Shown: positions 1 to 9,493, counted from the stretch's first letter. The stretch is 42,641 nt of DNA from Gammaproteobacteria bacterium (GCA_020445335.1 JAGRGU010000072.1:454-43094); one strand, 5' to 3'. A program made the numbers and translations. Notes: generated by a model from the letters alone, not told the origin.

Positions 1-216
1 TGGGATCACTATGCCGACCGCTGGGATGTGGTGACAGCCGATGGCGTGTTGCTCGGCACCCGTACCCTCTTCCACCCGCACGTGAACGAGCAACCGTTCA
101 CCCGCTCTCTCGGGGGCATCACGATACCAGCAGGTATCACTCGAGTTCTTATTCGCGCGCATGACAGCGTGCATGGTTACGCTACCGCCGTATTCCCACT
201 GGAACTGCCGCACTGA
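1..216 (+). CDS. C-terminal part of an unknown conserved-looking protein (5' end outside window)
   Basis: An open frame enters from the left edge in frame 1 and stops with TGA at 214-216, giving the last 71 residues. It has no in-frame stop back to base 1, so the start lies outside the window. The visible part contains HPHVNEQPFTRSL, then a short beta-rich stretch, then ARDSVHGYA-like residues (AHDSVHGYA). It shows no membrane segment and no motif I can tie to a reaction. The His/Pro-rich pattern looks like a conserved domain of unknown function and could be a small secreted or periplasmic beta-sandwich, but that is a guess. The next gene starts about 245 bases later and appears to be independent. 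Confidence 0.6.
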   Translation, partial: WDHYADRWDVVTADGVLLGTRTLFHPHVNEQPFTRSLGGITIPAGITRVLIRAHDSVHGYATAVFPLELPH

Positions 217-252
217 TGCCGGGTTTTACGGCAGGTGAGTATGGGAAATAGG

Positions 253-281
253 TTCTCATTGCCGCTATAAGCACTTATAAT
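253..281 (+). promoter_or_regulatory. Candidate sigma70 promoter upstream of the XRE regulator
   Basis: A perfect TATAAT lies at 276-281, with TTCTCA (four of six matches to the -35 consensus) at 253-258 and a 17-base spacer. It is about 180 bases upstream of the regulator gene at 462, so a long 5' leader would follow. The rest of the 217-461 gap shows no convincing gene or terminator. This is a sequence match only. Confidence 0.35.
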
Positions 282-461
282 TGGTCGAGCGCCGCAGCCG
301 TCGCCAATCCATGACGATCGCTGCTATGGGCTCCTCACCCACAAAACTGTGAGGTAAAACGCGCTTTCGAGAGCGGCTCAAAAAAGGATTTAAGAAACCT
401 GTGCTGGTGCCGTTAGAAACAGCATGAATTTCTTACACTACGGAAAAGCAGGTTGATTCGT

Positions 462-794
462 ATGACGACGATGAATCCCCAAAACCTCGGGACACTCGGC
501 CAGCGGATGCGTTACAAAAGGCTGGATAAAGGCTGGACACAAGAACAGTTGGCAGCGCGCGCAAGCACCAACCAGGCCGTGATACAGAAAATCGAGAACG
601 GCAAGAGCCTTCGCCCGAGGAAAATAAACGAAATCGCGGCGGTACTCGGTGTCAACCCGGCTTGGCTGATGTTCGGCGAAGAGCCTGAGTCATCGCTGCC
701 CGCGGACGCCAAGAGCCTGGCCGAAGCCTGGAACAGACTGCCCGAGCCGCACCGTTCGCGAATCCAGCAGGAGATCCTGAATCTGGTCGCCTGA
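462..794 (+). CDS. Small XRE-family helix-turn-helix transcriptional regulator
   Basis: This 110-residue protein is a probable DNA-binding repressor of the Cro/C1 (HTH_3) family. The helix-turn-helix domain covers roughly residues 9-68: an LGQRMRYKRLDKGWTQEQLA start, a recognition helix near STNQAVIQKIENGKS, and a closing LGVNPAWLMFGE typical of phage-like XRE regulators. The remaining 40 residues (SLAEAWNRLPEPHRSRIQQEIL) form a short helical tail with no protease or sensor domain. I chose the ATG at 462 because AGGT at 450-453 gives plausible ribosome binding; a TTG at 453 would add three residues. The neighbours give no target: an unknown gene upstream and rlmI convergent downstream. A self-repressing regulator is the simplest guess. 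Confidence 0.85.
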   Translation: MTTMNPQNLGTLGQRMRYKRLDKGWTQEQLAARASTNQAVIQKIENGKSLRPRKINEIAAVLGVNPAWLMFGEEPESSLPADAKSLAEAWNRLPEPHRSRIQQEILNLVA

Positions 795-864
795 CAACCC
801 ACTCCGCCGCCACCACGGCGGAGCCGGTTGCCCCACCCCAATCGGCGTAACGCCACGACAAGCT

Positions 865-2061
865 TCAGAATGTGGGGATCACGCGCAGGTAGAAGGTTTT
901 CAGATACGCGCTCTCCTGAATTGCTGGATGAATCGGATGATCAGGTGCCTGATAACCCTGCTCCAGCAGTTGCAGGCTCCGGTCCAGATGGCGACCTGCC
1001 CTCTGCGTCACATCCAGCAGACTCTGCGCCGACATATGGTGGGAGCATGACGATGTGATCAGAATGCCCTCCTTCGACAGTAGCTGCATCGCGGCCTGAT
1101 TGAGCCGGCGATAAGCTAGCGTTCCCTCCCTCAAATCCTTGCGCCGCTTGATGAATGCTGGCGGATCGACCATTACCACATCGAACCGCTCCTGCGCCGC
1201 GCGCAACTCGCGCAGCGCGTCGAAGGCATCGCCCTGCAACGCCGCGACCTGCTGCGTCACACCATTGAGCTGTGCGTTCCGCTGAAGCTGATCCAGTGCC
1301 GAGGCGGAGCTGTCGACACAGAAGACATCCGTCGCGCCTGCTACGGCCGCCTGCACACCCCAGGCGCCGACGTAGCTGCAAACATCCAGCACCCGTCTGC
1401 CAGGCACGTAAGCGAGCATCTTCCGCCGATTGCGGGCCTGATCGAAAAACCATCCGGTTTTCTGGCTTTCGATCGCAGCCACCTCGAACCTGCTGTCCGA
1501 CTCCTCGATCAGCAGCCGTTCCGGCGCCCTCCCCTGTGCCACCTCGACATGGCGCGGCAGCCCCTCCAGCGCACGCGCTCCGCTGTCGTTGCGCAGAATC
1601 ACGCAGCGGGGGGCAATCACCTTGTCCAGCGCGGCGAGCAGATCCTCCCGCATACGCTCCATGCCGGCGGTATTGATCTGCACCACCAGCACGTCGCCGA
1701 AGCGGTCCACGATCAGCCCCGGGAGTCCGTCGCTCTCGCCGTAGAGCAGACGATAGAAGGGTTTGTCGTAGCAGCGCTCGCGCAGCCCCAACGCCATCTT
1801 CAGTCGATGCACCAGCAGTGAGCGCGATAGCGGGTGTTGCCGGTCACGACTGACCAAGCGCGCAACAATCAGCGAGTTGGGATTCAGGTAGCCCGAGCCC
1901 AGCCAGCGTCCCTGTGCATTGAGCAGTTCCACCGGGTCACCCGGTGTCAGCCCCTTCAGCGGCTGCCTGGTGATATCGATCTCGTTGCTGTAGACCCAGC
2001 AATGGCCTGCCTTGAGACGTGCATCGCACCCTTTTTTCAGTGTCAGTTGTACGCTTTCCAT
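865..2061 (-). CDS. rlmI: 23S rRNA m5C1962 methyltransferase RlmI
   Basis: A 398-residue SAM-dependent RNA cytosine-5 methyltransferase of the RlmI/YccW family, expected to methylate C1962 of 23S rRNA. Residues 1-75 form a PUA-like domain (KKGCDARLKAGHCWVYSNEI). The middle has the family segment ESQKTGWFFDQARNR near 198-211. The Rossmann part starts with VLDVCSYVGAWG near 224-234 and has the motif VDPPAF near 299-303. The SSCSHHMS stretch near 337-344 carries the likely catalytic cysteine (C339). The length matches the family (about 396). I chose ATG at 2061; an in-frame upstream codon at 2082 is less likely because homologues begin close to this point. It is divergent from the RND adaptor gene and convergent with the small XRE gene. 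Confidence 0.9.
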   Translation of the reverse strand: MESVQLTLKKGCDARLKAGHCWVYSNEIDITRQPLKGLTPGDPVELLNAQGRWLGSGYLNPNSLIVARLVSRDRQHPLSRSLLVHRLKMALGLRERCYDKPFYRLLYGESDGLPGLIVDRFGDVLVVQINTAGMERMREDLLAALDKVIAPRCVILRNDSGARALEGLPRHVEVAQGRAPERLLIEESDSRFEVAAIESQKTGWFFDQARNRRKMLAYVPGRRVLDVCSYVGAWGVQAAVAGATDVFCVDSSASALDQLQRNAQLNGVTQQVAALQGDAFDALRELRAAQERFDVVMVDPPAFIKRRKDLREGTLAYRRLNQAAMQLLSKEGILITSSCSHHMSAQSLLDVTQRAGRHLDRSLQLLEQGYQAPDHPIHPAIQESAYLKTFYLRVIPTF

Positions 2062-2209
2062 GGACGCACAGTTTACTCTCAAGCGTTACCGATTGAACTA
2101 CCTCAGCATGACGATCGGTATCGCCCCGCGCAGTGCCAGGGCGGTTGATTTGAAAACCGTGGCCGAGACCGTAAACTGCTACCATAGATCGCCCAGCGTT
2201 AACGCCGCC

Positions 2210-3247
2210 ATGCCTTCGCTTCGCCACCTTTGCCATCTGACTGTTGCAGCACTGGGCCTGCTACTGCTGCCACTCTTCGCCATCTCTCCAGCAGCTGACG
2301 AAAGCGCCGTGAGGGTGCGCGTCGCCGCGCTGGAGTCGCTCCAGTTCCAGCCTCACTACAGCGCGCCTGCCACCGCACTGAGCCTGTTCGACAGCCGCAT
2401 CAGCCCGCGCATCCAGGGACGAATCGCGCGCATGGCGGTGCGTGTCGGCGACCGGGTGCGGTTGAATGAGACCCTGGCCGAACTGGAGTGCGACAGCTAC
2501 ATCAGCGAGAGAAAACGCGCAGCGGCCGGCGAAAAAAGGGCGCGCTCAGCGCTGACACTGGCGCAACGTCAGCTCAGACGCACGCGCTCGCTGATGCGTG
2601 AACGCAATGTCTCCGAGGAGCTACTCAATCAGCGCGAAGCCGACCTGAGCAGCGCCGAGGCCGATCTCGAATCCGCTGGCGCAGCGCTTGAGATCGCTAG
2701 CGTCGACGTCGGACACTGCCGTATCGCCGCGCCCTTCAACGGTGTGGTGGGCGAGCGCTTTGCCACCACCGGCGAATGGATAACTCCCGGCAGCCCGCTG
2801 CTCAGGCTGGTGGATACCGAGCGACTCGAGGTGTCGGCGCAGATTCCACTGGCACAGGTAGGCACGCTGGAGGCAGCGGAGGTCATCGAGCTGCTGGTCG
2901 ATGGGGAGAGCTACCCGCTCAGGCTGCGCCAGCTGCTGCCGCTGATCGACAGCCGCGGCCGACACCGCGAGGCCCGCCTGCAGTTTCAGGACGACGTTGC
3001 GCTGGCTGGTGGCAGCGGTCGTTTGCGTTGGCAGGCGACCCGCATGCACCTGCCGTCTGACCTGTTGGTTCGCCGGGGACAGCGGCTCGGCGTCATGCTG
3101 GAGAAAAATGGCAAAGCCCGCTTCGTAGCGATTGCCGGTGCCCTCGAAGGTCAGCCCGCAGCTTTCTCTCTGCCGGCCGGCAGTCGGCTCGTCACCGAGG
3201 GCAGACTGGGGTTGAACGACGGTGACAGCATCGAGATCCAGCCCTGA
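2210..3247 (+). CDS. RND efflux periplasmic adaptor (membrane fusion protein)
   Basis: A 345-residue HlyD/AcrA-type adaptor that would link an inner-membrane RND pump to an outer-membrane channel. The N-terminus (residues 1-27) has a hydrophobic stretch, HLTVAALGLLLLPLFA, which is a signal peptide or anchor. A barrel-sandwich/lipoyl-like half motif follows (RISPRIQGRIARMAVRVGDRV). Next comes a helical hairpin rich in Glu, Arg and Ala (roughly 95-165), and then the second lipoyl half (GHCRIAAPFNGVVGERFATTGEWITPGSPLLRLVDTERLEV). I chose the ATG at 2210 because it places the signal sequence at the N-terminus. The RND pump gene follows 16 bases after its stop, so the two form one transcription unit. 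No outer-membrane TolC-type gene is in the window. The substrate cannot be read from sequence. Confidence 0.85.
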   Translation: MPSLRHLCHLTVAALGLLLLPLFAISPAADESAVRVRVAALESLQFQPHYSAPATALSLFDSRISPRIQGRIARMAVRVGDRVRLNETLAELECDSYISERKRAAAGEKRARSALTLAQRQLRRTRSLMRERNVSEELLNQREADLSSAEADLESAGAALEIASVDVGHCRIAAPFNGVVGERFATTGEWITPGSPLLRLVDTERLEVSAQIPLAQVGTLEAAEVIELLVDGESYPLRLRQLLPLIDSRGRHREARLQFQDDVALAGGSGRLRWQATRMHLPSDLLVRRGQRLGVMLEKNGKARFVAIAGALEGQPAAFSLPAGSRLVTEGRLGLNDGDSIEIQP

Positions 3248-3263
3248 CCCTCCCGACACCGGC

Positions 3264-6200
3264 ATGCTCGAGCGACTCTTCCGCAACCACGTACTGGCCA
3301 ACCTCAGCTTCGCGCTGGTGCTGGTGATGGGTGCCACCTCCTATCTGCTGCTGCCACGCCAGCAGGACCCGAGCATCAACTTCAACTGGATCGACATCAC
3401 CACCGCGCTACCGGGCGCGGCGGCGGAGGATATCGAGCGGCGGGTCACCGATATCATCGAGAAGAAGATCCGCGGCATCTCGGATATCAAGTTCGTCTCC
3501 AGCGTCAGCCGCGAAGGGCTCTCCAACATCCTTGTGCGCTTTAACGACATCCCCGATCGCCTGTTCGACAAGCGCATCGCCGACCTGCGACGCGAGGTGC
3601 AGAACGCCGAAGCGGAGCTGCCGTCGGATGCCAGCTCGCCGATAGTGACCGAAATCACCTCTGCCAACGCCTTTCCCAGCGCAGTCATCGCCGTGGTCGG
3701 CTCTGCCGACGACGACAACCTGCGACGCCAGGGAGAGGCGATCAAGAAGGATCTGGAGCGACTTCGCGGAGTCGACCGTGTGCTCGCTACTGCGCTCAAC
3801 GACCCCGAGCTGCAGGTCAACTTTCTGCCGCACGAACTGGAAGCCAGCGGCATCTCGCCGACCCAGCTCAGCGATACCGTGGCCAGCAGTTTCCGCGACC
3901 TGGCGGCGGGCAAACGCGAGATCGGCGCAGAGAGCTGGCTGGTGCGCCTCGTCGGTCGCGACGCCGACCCCGGCTATCTCAGCCAGCTTCCGGTGCTTGG
4001 TGCCAGCGGCGAACTGCCGCTGGGTGCTCTCGCCGAAGTGGTGCGCGCACGCGAGAAGGCCAGCGCCATGGTCCGCTTCGAGGGGCGCCCAGCAATCATG
4101 TTCGCGATCACCAAGAAAGAGCGTGCCAACACGCTGGAGCTGGTCGATCGCCTGCAGGGCTACATCGACCAGCGCAACCGACTGACCGCAGCCACAGGCG
4201 TCGCTCTGGCGCTGATCGACGATCAGACCGAAATAACCCGCAGCGCGCTGCAGACGATGCAGACCAACGCACTGCTGGGACTATCTCTGGTACTGCTGGT
4301 CACCTGGCTCTTCCTCGGCAGCCGCATCGCGATACTGACCACTATCGGCATCCCCTTCATCCTCGCCGGTACCTTCTGGTGCCTGAATGCGCTGGGACAG
4401 ACGCTAAACGTCACCGTGCTGTTGGGTATAGTGATCAGTCTCGGCATGTTGGTCGACGACGCGGTTGTGGTGGTGGAGTCGATCTACTATCGATTGCAAC
4501 GCGGGCTCTCTGCGATTCAGGCCACGTTGCACTCTCTGCGTGAGGTATTCGCACCGGTCACCACCGCCGTCCTCACCACGATCGCCGCTTTTTTGCCGCT
4601 GATGCTACTGCCGGGAATCCTCGGCAAATACATGCTGGTGATTCCGCTGGTGGTGACCCTGGCGCTGACGATCAGCCTGATCGAAGCCTACTGGATGCTG
4701 CCAGCACACATGCTGGCGGCGGGAATATCCTTCAGGCGCCCATCGCGCGCCCACCGAATGCGGGTGAGTGCGCTGCGTCGCATCCGCATCCTCTACACAC
4801 GGCTGCTGATTCACGCCCTGCGCCGGCCGCGGCTGATTCTGCTGCTGGTCGCTCTGCTGTTCGCCGCAGCGCTCGCGGCCACGCTCGGCGGCAAGGTGAA
4901 GATCGACTTCTTCGCCGCCGATCCGATCCGCCTCTTCTACGTCAACCTGGAGATGCCCTCCTCCACACCGCTGGAGAGGACTTTACAGACCACGCTGCTG
5001 CTGGAGCGCAAGATCCGCGAGCGCACCAGAGCGGGCGAAGTGCGCAGCATCATCAGTTATGCCGGGCAGATGTTCACTGAAACCACGCCGTTCTACGGCG
5101 ACCAGTACGGCCAGGTACTGGTGACGCTGAATCCGAAAACGCCCGAGCTGCGCAGCGTCGATGAGATGATCTCCGCGCTGAGGGCAGCGGTGACCGCGAC
5201 CGCAGGCGCGGAAAAGATCTCATTCCTGCGGCTCGCCGGCGGTCCTCCGACCGCGAGGCCGATCAGTATCAAGGTGCGAGGTGACGAGATCGCGGAGCTG
5301 CGCGGCGCGGTCGCAGAGATCAAGCGCATCCTGATGACAGACCCGGCGGTGCGCGATATCAGTGACGACGACAGCCGCGGACAGATGGAGCTGCGGGCAC
5401 GGGTCAACCAGGATGCAGCGCGCCGCGCCGGCATCGCCCCGGCGGAGATCGGCCGCACCCTGCGCCTGCTGGTCGACGGCGAAATCGTTGCAGAGATGCA
5501 GGAGGCAGGCAAGGAGCTGGAGGTCAGGGTGCGCGCCAAACCTACACCCGCGGAGAGCATCGAGCAGTCGCTGGGATTCACGCTGCCAACCAATAACGGT
5601 GGCCGGGTTCCGCTGCGCGAGCTGCTGGAGACCGAATCGCTCCCCAGTCTCGGCAATGTGCGTCACTACAACTTCAAGCGTACCATCACCGTGGAGGCTG
5701 ATCTCGACAAGAACCTGACCGACACTGTCAGTGCCAACGCCCGGGTGATCGAGGCGTGGGAGCGGGTGCGCCACCTCTACCCTGGCAGCGACCTGGATTT
5801 CTCCGGCGAACTCGACGATATACAGGAGAGCATCGACGCCATCCTGCAGCTGTTCCTGTTCGGTCTGGGACTGATGTACATGATCCTCGGCACCCAGTTC
5901 CGCAGCTATTTCCAGCCGCTGATGATCCTCGCGACCGTGCCGATGGCTTTCACCGGCGTCGTCATCGGCTTGATCATCACCGACAATCCACTGAGCCTTT
6001 TCACCATGTACGGCGTGGTGGCGCTGGCCGGTATCGCGGTCAACGCAGCGATCGTGCTGATCAGCGCCGCCAACGACCGTTTGCAGCGCGGCATGAGCGT
6101 ACTCCATGCCACGCTCTACGCAGCCCGGCGCCGGGTCATCCCGATCATGATCACATCGCTGACCACGGTCGCCGGGCTCTTCTCGCTCGCCACCGGACTT

Positions 6201-6335
6201 GGCGGACACTCGCTGATGTGGGGTCCGGTAGCCACCGCCATCGTCTGGGGGCTGATTGTGTCGACGCTGTTGACGCTGTTTGTAATCCCGCTGCTCTACC
6301 GGCTCTCGATGCGTGGGCAGCGACGCACCGATTGA
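3264..6335 (+). CDS. RND-family efflux transporter, inner-membrane pump
   Basis: A 1023-residue AcrB-like proton-driven exporter, the usual length for the family. An N-terminal membrane helix (LANLSFALVLVMGATSYLLL) is followed by a large periplasmic loop. A block of membrane helices begins near residue 340 and contains the helix-4 proton-relay motif GMLVDDAVVVVESIYYR near residue 400. The second half repeats the plan, with another periplasmic loop and a closing helix bundle (FGLGLMYMILGTQFRSYFQPLMI onward, ending at LLTLFVIPLLY). The ATG at 3264 gives the typical MLERLFRNHVLANL beginning; a GTG at 3222 would overlap the adaptor gene. It is paired with the adaptor just upstream. The two aspartates of the helix-4 motif are intact, so the pump is probably active. 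Its substrate is unknown. Confidence 0.9.
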   Translation: MLERLFRNHVLANLSFALVLVMGATSYLLLPRQQDPSINFNWIDITTALPGAAAEDIERRVTDIIEKKIRGISDIKFVSSVSREGLSNILVRFNDIPDRLFDKRIADLRREVQNAEAELPSDASSPIVTEITSANAFPSAVIAVVGSADDDNLRRQGEAIKKDLERLRGVDRVLATALNDPELQVNFLPHELEASGISPTQLSDTVASSFRDLAAGKREIGAESWLVRLVGRDADPGYLSQLPVLGASGELPLGALAEVVRAREKASAMVRFEGRPAIMFAITKKERANTLELVDRLQGYIDQRNRLTAATGVALALIDDQTEITRSALQTMQTNALLGLSLVLLVTWLFLGSRIAILTTIGIPFILAGTFWCLNALGQTLNVTVLLGIVISLGMLVDDAVVVVESIYYRLQRGLSAIQATLHSLREVFAPVTTAVLTTIAAFLPLMLLPGILGKYMLVIPLVVTLALTISLIEAYWMLPAHMLAAGISFRRPSRAHRMRVSALRRIRILYTRLLIHALRRPRLILLLVALLFAAALAATLGGKVKIDFFAADPIRLFYVNLEMPSSTPLERTLQTTLLLERKIRERTRAGEVRSIISYAGQMFTETTPFYGDQYGQVLVTLNPKTPELRSVDEMISALRAAVTATAGAEKISFLRLAGGPPTARPISIKVRGDEIAELRGAVAEIKRILMTDPAVRDISDDDSRGQMELRARVNQDAARRAGIAPAEIGRTLRLLVDGEIVAEMQEAGKELEVRVRAKPTPAESIEQSLGFTLPTNNGGRVPLRELLETESLPSLGNVRHYNFKRTITVEADLDKNLTDTVSANARVIEAWERVRHLYPGSDLDFSGELDDIQESIDAILQLFLFGLGLMYMILGTQFRSYFQPLMILATVPMAFTGVVIGLIITDNPLSLFTMYGVVALAGIAVNAAIVLISAANDRLQRGMSVLHATLYAARRRVIPIMITSLTTVAGLFSLATGLGGHSLMWGPVATAIVWGLIVSTLLTLFVIPLLYRLSMRGQRRTD

Positions 6336-6435
6336 GACCTCGCGTTCGAGGCCGGTAAGAAGACGATATAGTTTAGTAATTTTCTCGGTTATTGTAGGAT
6401 CGAATCCACTTCCTGCTCCCACCGCGATACAGACC

Positions 6436-8502
6436 ATGCCCAACCAGCTCACCGATGCCACCAGCCCCTATCTTCTGCAGCATGCCGACAACCCTGTCGA
6501 CTGGCATCAGTGGGGGAAGGAGGCGCTCACGCTGGCAGAGTCCACTGATCGCCCCATCCTGCTCTCCATCGGCTACTCGGCCTGCCACTGGTGCCACGTC
6601 ATGGCGCACGAATCGTTCGAGGATGCCGCCACCGCCGAGGTGATGAACCGGCTGTTCGTCAACATCAAGGTCGACCGTGAAGAGCGCCCCGACCTGGACA
6701 GCATCTACCAGACCGCGCACCAGCTGCTGGCACAGCGACCTGGAGGCTGGCCGCTGACGGTATTCCTCACTCCGCACGACCAGCTGCCGTTTTTTGCAGG
6801 CACCTACTTTCCTCCCGTCTCCCGCCATGGTTTACCCGCCTTCGTCGACCTGCTCGAGGGGGTGGCGAACGCATACCGTACCCAGCGCAGCGAAATCTCC
6901 GAGCAGAACCAGGCGATGTTGCAGGCGTTGGCAGGGCTCAACCCGGACGGCGGACGGCACCAGCAGCTCGACACAATGCCACTTGAAGGCGCCCTTGATC
7001 AGCTGAGCACCTCCTTCGACGAACGTCATGGTGGCTTCGGGCAGGCACCGAAATTCCCACACCCATCCCATCTCGCTCTTCTGTTGCGCAGCTGGGCGCA
7101 GAGTAGAGTTGACGGAAGAGAGGCGCCCCGCATCAGGTATCTGGCCGAATATACGCTGACGCGTATGGTGGAAGGGGGCATCTACGACCAGCTGGGCGGC
7201 GGCTTCTGCCGCTACTCCGTCGATCCGGAATGGATGATTCCCCATTTCGAAAAGATGCTCTACGACAATGGCCCCTTGCTGGCGCTCTGCTGTGATCTCT
7301 GGCAGATCTCCGGAAACCGGCTCTTCCGGGATAAATCACTGCAGACTGCGGAGTGGATCAGGCGTGAAATGCAGTCGCCGCAGGGTGGTTACTACTCCAC
7401 GCTGGATGCCGACAGCGAGGGCGAAGAGGGGCTCTTCTACGTCTGGGAGAAGGCCCAGGTCGAATTACTACTGGAGCCCGACGAGTACCGCCATCTGGCG
7501 ACCCGTTTCGGTCTCGACCGCCCCGCCAACTTCGAGGGGCGTTGGCATCTGCACACCTTCGCCTCGATCGCCGAGTTGAACGAACGCTACGGCAGCAGCG
7601 GGGAGTCGGCCCGGGCGCTGCTCGAGAGCGCACGACACAAACTGTTCAGCGCACGCGAAGAGAGGGTACGTCCCGGACGCGACGAGAAGATCCTCACCTC
7701 CTGGAACGCGCTGATGATCAAGGGGATGGCCCGGGCCGGTCGGCTGCTCGGTAAGCCAGCCTGTCTCAGCTCCGCCGAAGCCGCGCTCGGCTTCGTACGG
7801 CAAAATCTCTGGGTTGATGGGCGCCTGTTGGCGACACACAAGGATGGTCGCTCGCATCTGTCCGCATATCTCGATGACTACGCCTACCTGATCGATGCGC
7901 TACTCGAACTGCTGCAGTGTCGCTGGCGGGTCGATGATCTCGCCTTCGCGATCGAACTGGCGGAGTCTCTGCTGGAGCATTTCCAGGACCGGAACCAGGG
8001 CGGCTTCTTCTTTACCGCAGATGATCACGAAACTCTGATCCATCGTCCCAAGCCTTTCAGCGACGACTCGACGCCCGCTGGCAACGGCGTCGCCGCCCTG
8101 GTATTGCTACGTCTCGGCTACCTGCTCGGCAACGGCACTTACACCGAAGCGGCGGAACGAACGTTGCACTGTGCCTGGGCGCAGATACGCCAGCAACCCT
8201 ACGCGCACGCTACGCTTCTGGAGGCGCTGGAGAGGCTGCTGCTACCATCGGAAACGATAGTCTTACGGGGAGAGGGCGAAGCGCTTGAGCGTTGGCACAG
8301 ACGCGCAACCGAGCACTATGCCCCGAGACGCGATGTATTTGCGATTCCTGCCAACTGCGAAGGGTTACCGCAGCTGCTGGCGGCCCGACGGGCAACGGAG
8401 GTAACGGTCGCCTATCTCTGTCAGGGCAGCCACTGCGAGACGCCTATCACCAGTTTCGACAACTTCGAAACCCGACTCCGACAGAGCGAGTGTGTGACCT
8501 AG
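6436..8502 (+). CDS. YyaL-type protein: thioredoxin-like domain plus alpha/alpha barrel (DUF255 family)
   Basis: A 688-residue member of the widespread YyaL/SSP411 (spermatogenesis-associated 20-like) family. Residues 1-165 form the thioredoxin-like DUF255 domain, with the hallmark opening [19 protein letters not shown] and a CHWC redox-type motif (C50 and C53) in [14 protein letters not shown]. The rest looks like the six-hairpin glycosidase-like barrel seen in these proteins ([32 protein letters not shown], then [14 protein letters not shown]). The cellular role of the family is not settled, so I assign no reaction. The start at 6436 matches the conserved N-terminus. The gene sits 100 bases after the RND pump gene and may be read from the same transcript, but I see no functional link. 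Confidence 0.85.
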   Translation: MPNQLTDATSPYLLQHADNPVDWHQWGKEALTLAESTDRPILLSIGYSACHWCHVMAHESFEDAATAEVMNRLFVNIKVDREERPDLDSIYQTAHQLLAQRPGGWPLTVFLTPHDQLPFFAGTYFPPVSRHGLPAFVDLLEGVANAYRTQRSEISEQNQAMLQALAGLNPDGGRHQQLDTMPLEGALDQLSTSFDERHGGFGQAPKFPHPSHLALLLRSWAQSRVDGREAPRIRYLAEYTLTRMVEGGIYDQLGGGFCRYSVDPEWMIPHFEKMLYDNGPLLALCCDLWQISGNRLFRDKSLQTAEWIRREMQSPQGGYYSTLDADSEGEEGLFYVWEKAQVELLLEPDEYRHLATRFGLDRPANFEGRWHLHTFASIAELNERYGSSGESARALLESARHKLFSAREERVRPGRDEKILTSWNALMIKGMARAGRLLGKPACLSSAEAALGFVRQNLWVDGRLLATHKDGRSHLSAYLDDYAYLIDALLELLQCRWRVDDLAFAIELAESLLEHFQDRNQGGFFFTADDHETLIHRPKPFSDDSTPAGNGVAALVLLRLGYLLGNGTYTEAAERTLHCAWAQIRQQPYAHATLLEALERLLLPSETIVLRGEGEALERWHRRATEHYAPRRDVFAIPANCEGLPQLLAARRATEVTVAYLCQGSHCETPITSFDNFETRLRQSECVT

Positions 8503-8591
8503 AGCCTACACCATGCGGATGCCCGGCGCTGGTGCTCAAATGAGCCCATCCGGGGCTGTGCATCGCTCAATTTGGAACAAAAGCACCCATG

Positions 8592-9047
8592 TCACTCTTT
8601 CCAGCGCGCCTGTGCCTCGCTGTCGCTCTCGCGGGCGTCGACCCAGCGCTCCCCCTCCCCGGTACGCTCCTTCTTCCAGAATGGAGCACGGGTCTTCAGG
8701 TAATCGATGATGAACTCGCAGGCGTCGAATGCCTCCCCCCGGTGGGCGCTGGCGACAACCACGATGACGATGGGATCCAGCGGTTTGAGCGCCCCCACCC
8801 GGTGGATCACACGCACCCCCATCAGATCCCAACGTTGCTCCGCCTCAGCGATGATGGCGTCGAGTGCCTTTTCGGTCATACCGGGGTAGTGCTCCAGAAA
8901 AAGCGAAGACACCTGATCACCGTCGTTGAAGTCGCGCATCAATCCGACGAAGCTGACCAGCGCTCCGATTGCCGGATTGTCGGCACGCAACCCGTCCTGG
9001 ACCCTGGCGATATCGAGTGGTTCGGACTGAACGACGGCTCTGCTCAT
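8592..9047 (-). CDS. moaE: Molybdopterin synthase catalytic subunit MoaE
   Basis: A 151-residue large subunit of molybdopterin synthase. With thiocarboxylated MoaD it inserts two sulfurs into cyclic pyranopterin monophosphate to give molybdopterin. Visible family features are NPAIGALVSFVGLMRD near residue 28, LFLEHYPGMTEKALDAI, HRVGALKPLDPIVIVVVASAHRGEAF, and the C-terminal IIDYLKTRAPFWKKE with the conserved lysines of the active site. I chose the ATG at 9047 because GAGGGG lies nine bases upstream; a TTG at 9053 would add two residues. It is the last gene of the molybdenum-cofactor cluster. A repeat element of about 200 bases separates it from moaD, which is unusual for this pair. Confidence 0.93.
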   Translation of the reverse strand: MSRAVVQSEPLDIARVQDGLRADNPAIGALVSFVGLMRDFNDGDQVSSLFLEHYPGMTEKALDAIIAEAEQRWDLMGVRVIHRVGALKPLDPIVIVVVASAHRGEAFDACEFIIDYLKTRAPFWKKERTGEGERWVDARESDSEAQARWKE

Positions 9048-9088
9048 CTGCAATACCCCTCAGCTTCGCATCCTACGTAAGAGTTGTG

Positions 9089-9208
9089 GGATACCTCCCT
9101 GTAGCGCCGATCCGGCCCGGCATCCATGCCGGGCGTTCGCCCGGCCGTTGCGATCCCGTTGGATACCTCCCTGTAGCGCCGATCCGGCCCGGCATCCATG
9201 CCGGGCGT
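9089..9208. repeat. Two direct copies of a 48-bp GC-rich repeat between moaD and moaE
   Basis: A 48-base unit beginning GGATACCTCC and ending CCGGGCGT occurs at 9089-9136 and again at 9161-9208, without a mismatch that I can see. The spacer is 24 bases. Each unit carries an internal palindrome, GCCCGGCAT and ATGCCGGGC around two bases. After copy 1 a second hairpin can form (CCGGGCG and CGCCCGG around TT). The layout resembles REP/BIME-type or MITE-type intergenic repeats, but I cannot see other copies in this window. Short frames that cross the repeats are artefacts of the repetition. Confidence 0.85.
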
Positions 9209-9250
9209 GAGCCCGCAAAACAGTGCCACTGGCACTGTTTTGCGGGCTCA
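9208..9250 (-). repeat. Perfect 20-bp inverted repeat (hairpin) overlapping the moaD stop codon
   Basis: TGAGCCCGCAAAACAGTGCC at 9208-9227 is followed by ACT and then by its exact reverse complement at 9231-9250. The stem is 20 base pairs with a three-base loop. On the minus strand the first three bases of the hairpin are the TGA stop of moaD (9250-9248), so the element begins exactly where the gene ends. It abuts repeat copy 2. It has no T-run, so it is not a standard terminator. It could stall polymerase, protect mRNA ends or reduce moaE expression relative to moaD. Confidence 0.85.
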
Positions 9251-9493
9251 CCCACCCGTTACCGGCGGGAAGAAGGCGACTTCGTCACCGTCGGTGATGG
9301 CTACCCCGGGGTCGGCCATCTCATGATTCACCGAAACCAGGATAAGCTCCCCCTCGGCGAAGAATTCGGCCCATTTACCGCCGCGCGCCGCCAGTTGCTT
9401 CATCAGGGTTCGTATATCGGCGACTTGCTCCAGCGACTCCGATTCGCAATTCAACTCCTCCCGCAAGCGGGCGAAATAGCGCACCTGGATCAT
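9248..9493 (-). CDS. moaD: Molybdopterin synthase sulfur-carrier subunit MoaD
   Basis: An 81-residue beta-grasp sulfur carrier whose C-terminal glycine is adenylated and thiocarboxylated before it hands sulfur to MoaE. The sequence starts MIQVRYFARLREELNCE and ends DGDEVAFFPPVTGG, with the required Gly-Gly as the last two residues. The fold pattern and length match the family. Its ATG overlaps the moeA stop by four bases (ATGA), so translation of the two is probably coupled. Its stop codon lies inside the perfect 20-bp hairpin. Confidence 0.95.
   Translation of the reverse strand: MIQVRYFARLREELNCESESLEQVADIRTLMKQLAARGGKWAEFFAEGELILVSVNHEMADPGVAITDGDEVAFFPPVTGG

Noticed and set aside
5220..6461. 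Long minus-strand frame of about 410 codons opposite the RND pump gene
   Set aside because: It is an antisense shadow of a clear RND transporter gene; it has no ribosome site and its product is an Asp/Arg/Gln/His-rich mix typical of reading high-GC genes backwards.
9208..9250. Hairpin after moaD as an intrinsic terminator
   Set aside because: The stem is strong but no T-run follows on the minus strand, so a classical terminator is unlikely.
9044..9255. Three overlapping short minus-strand frames with repeated WMPGRIGATGRYP
   Set aside because: The repetition comes from the two 48-bp DNA repeats being read in several frames; none has a ribosome site of its own.
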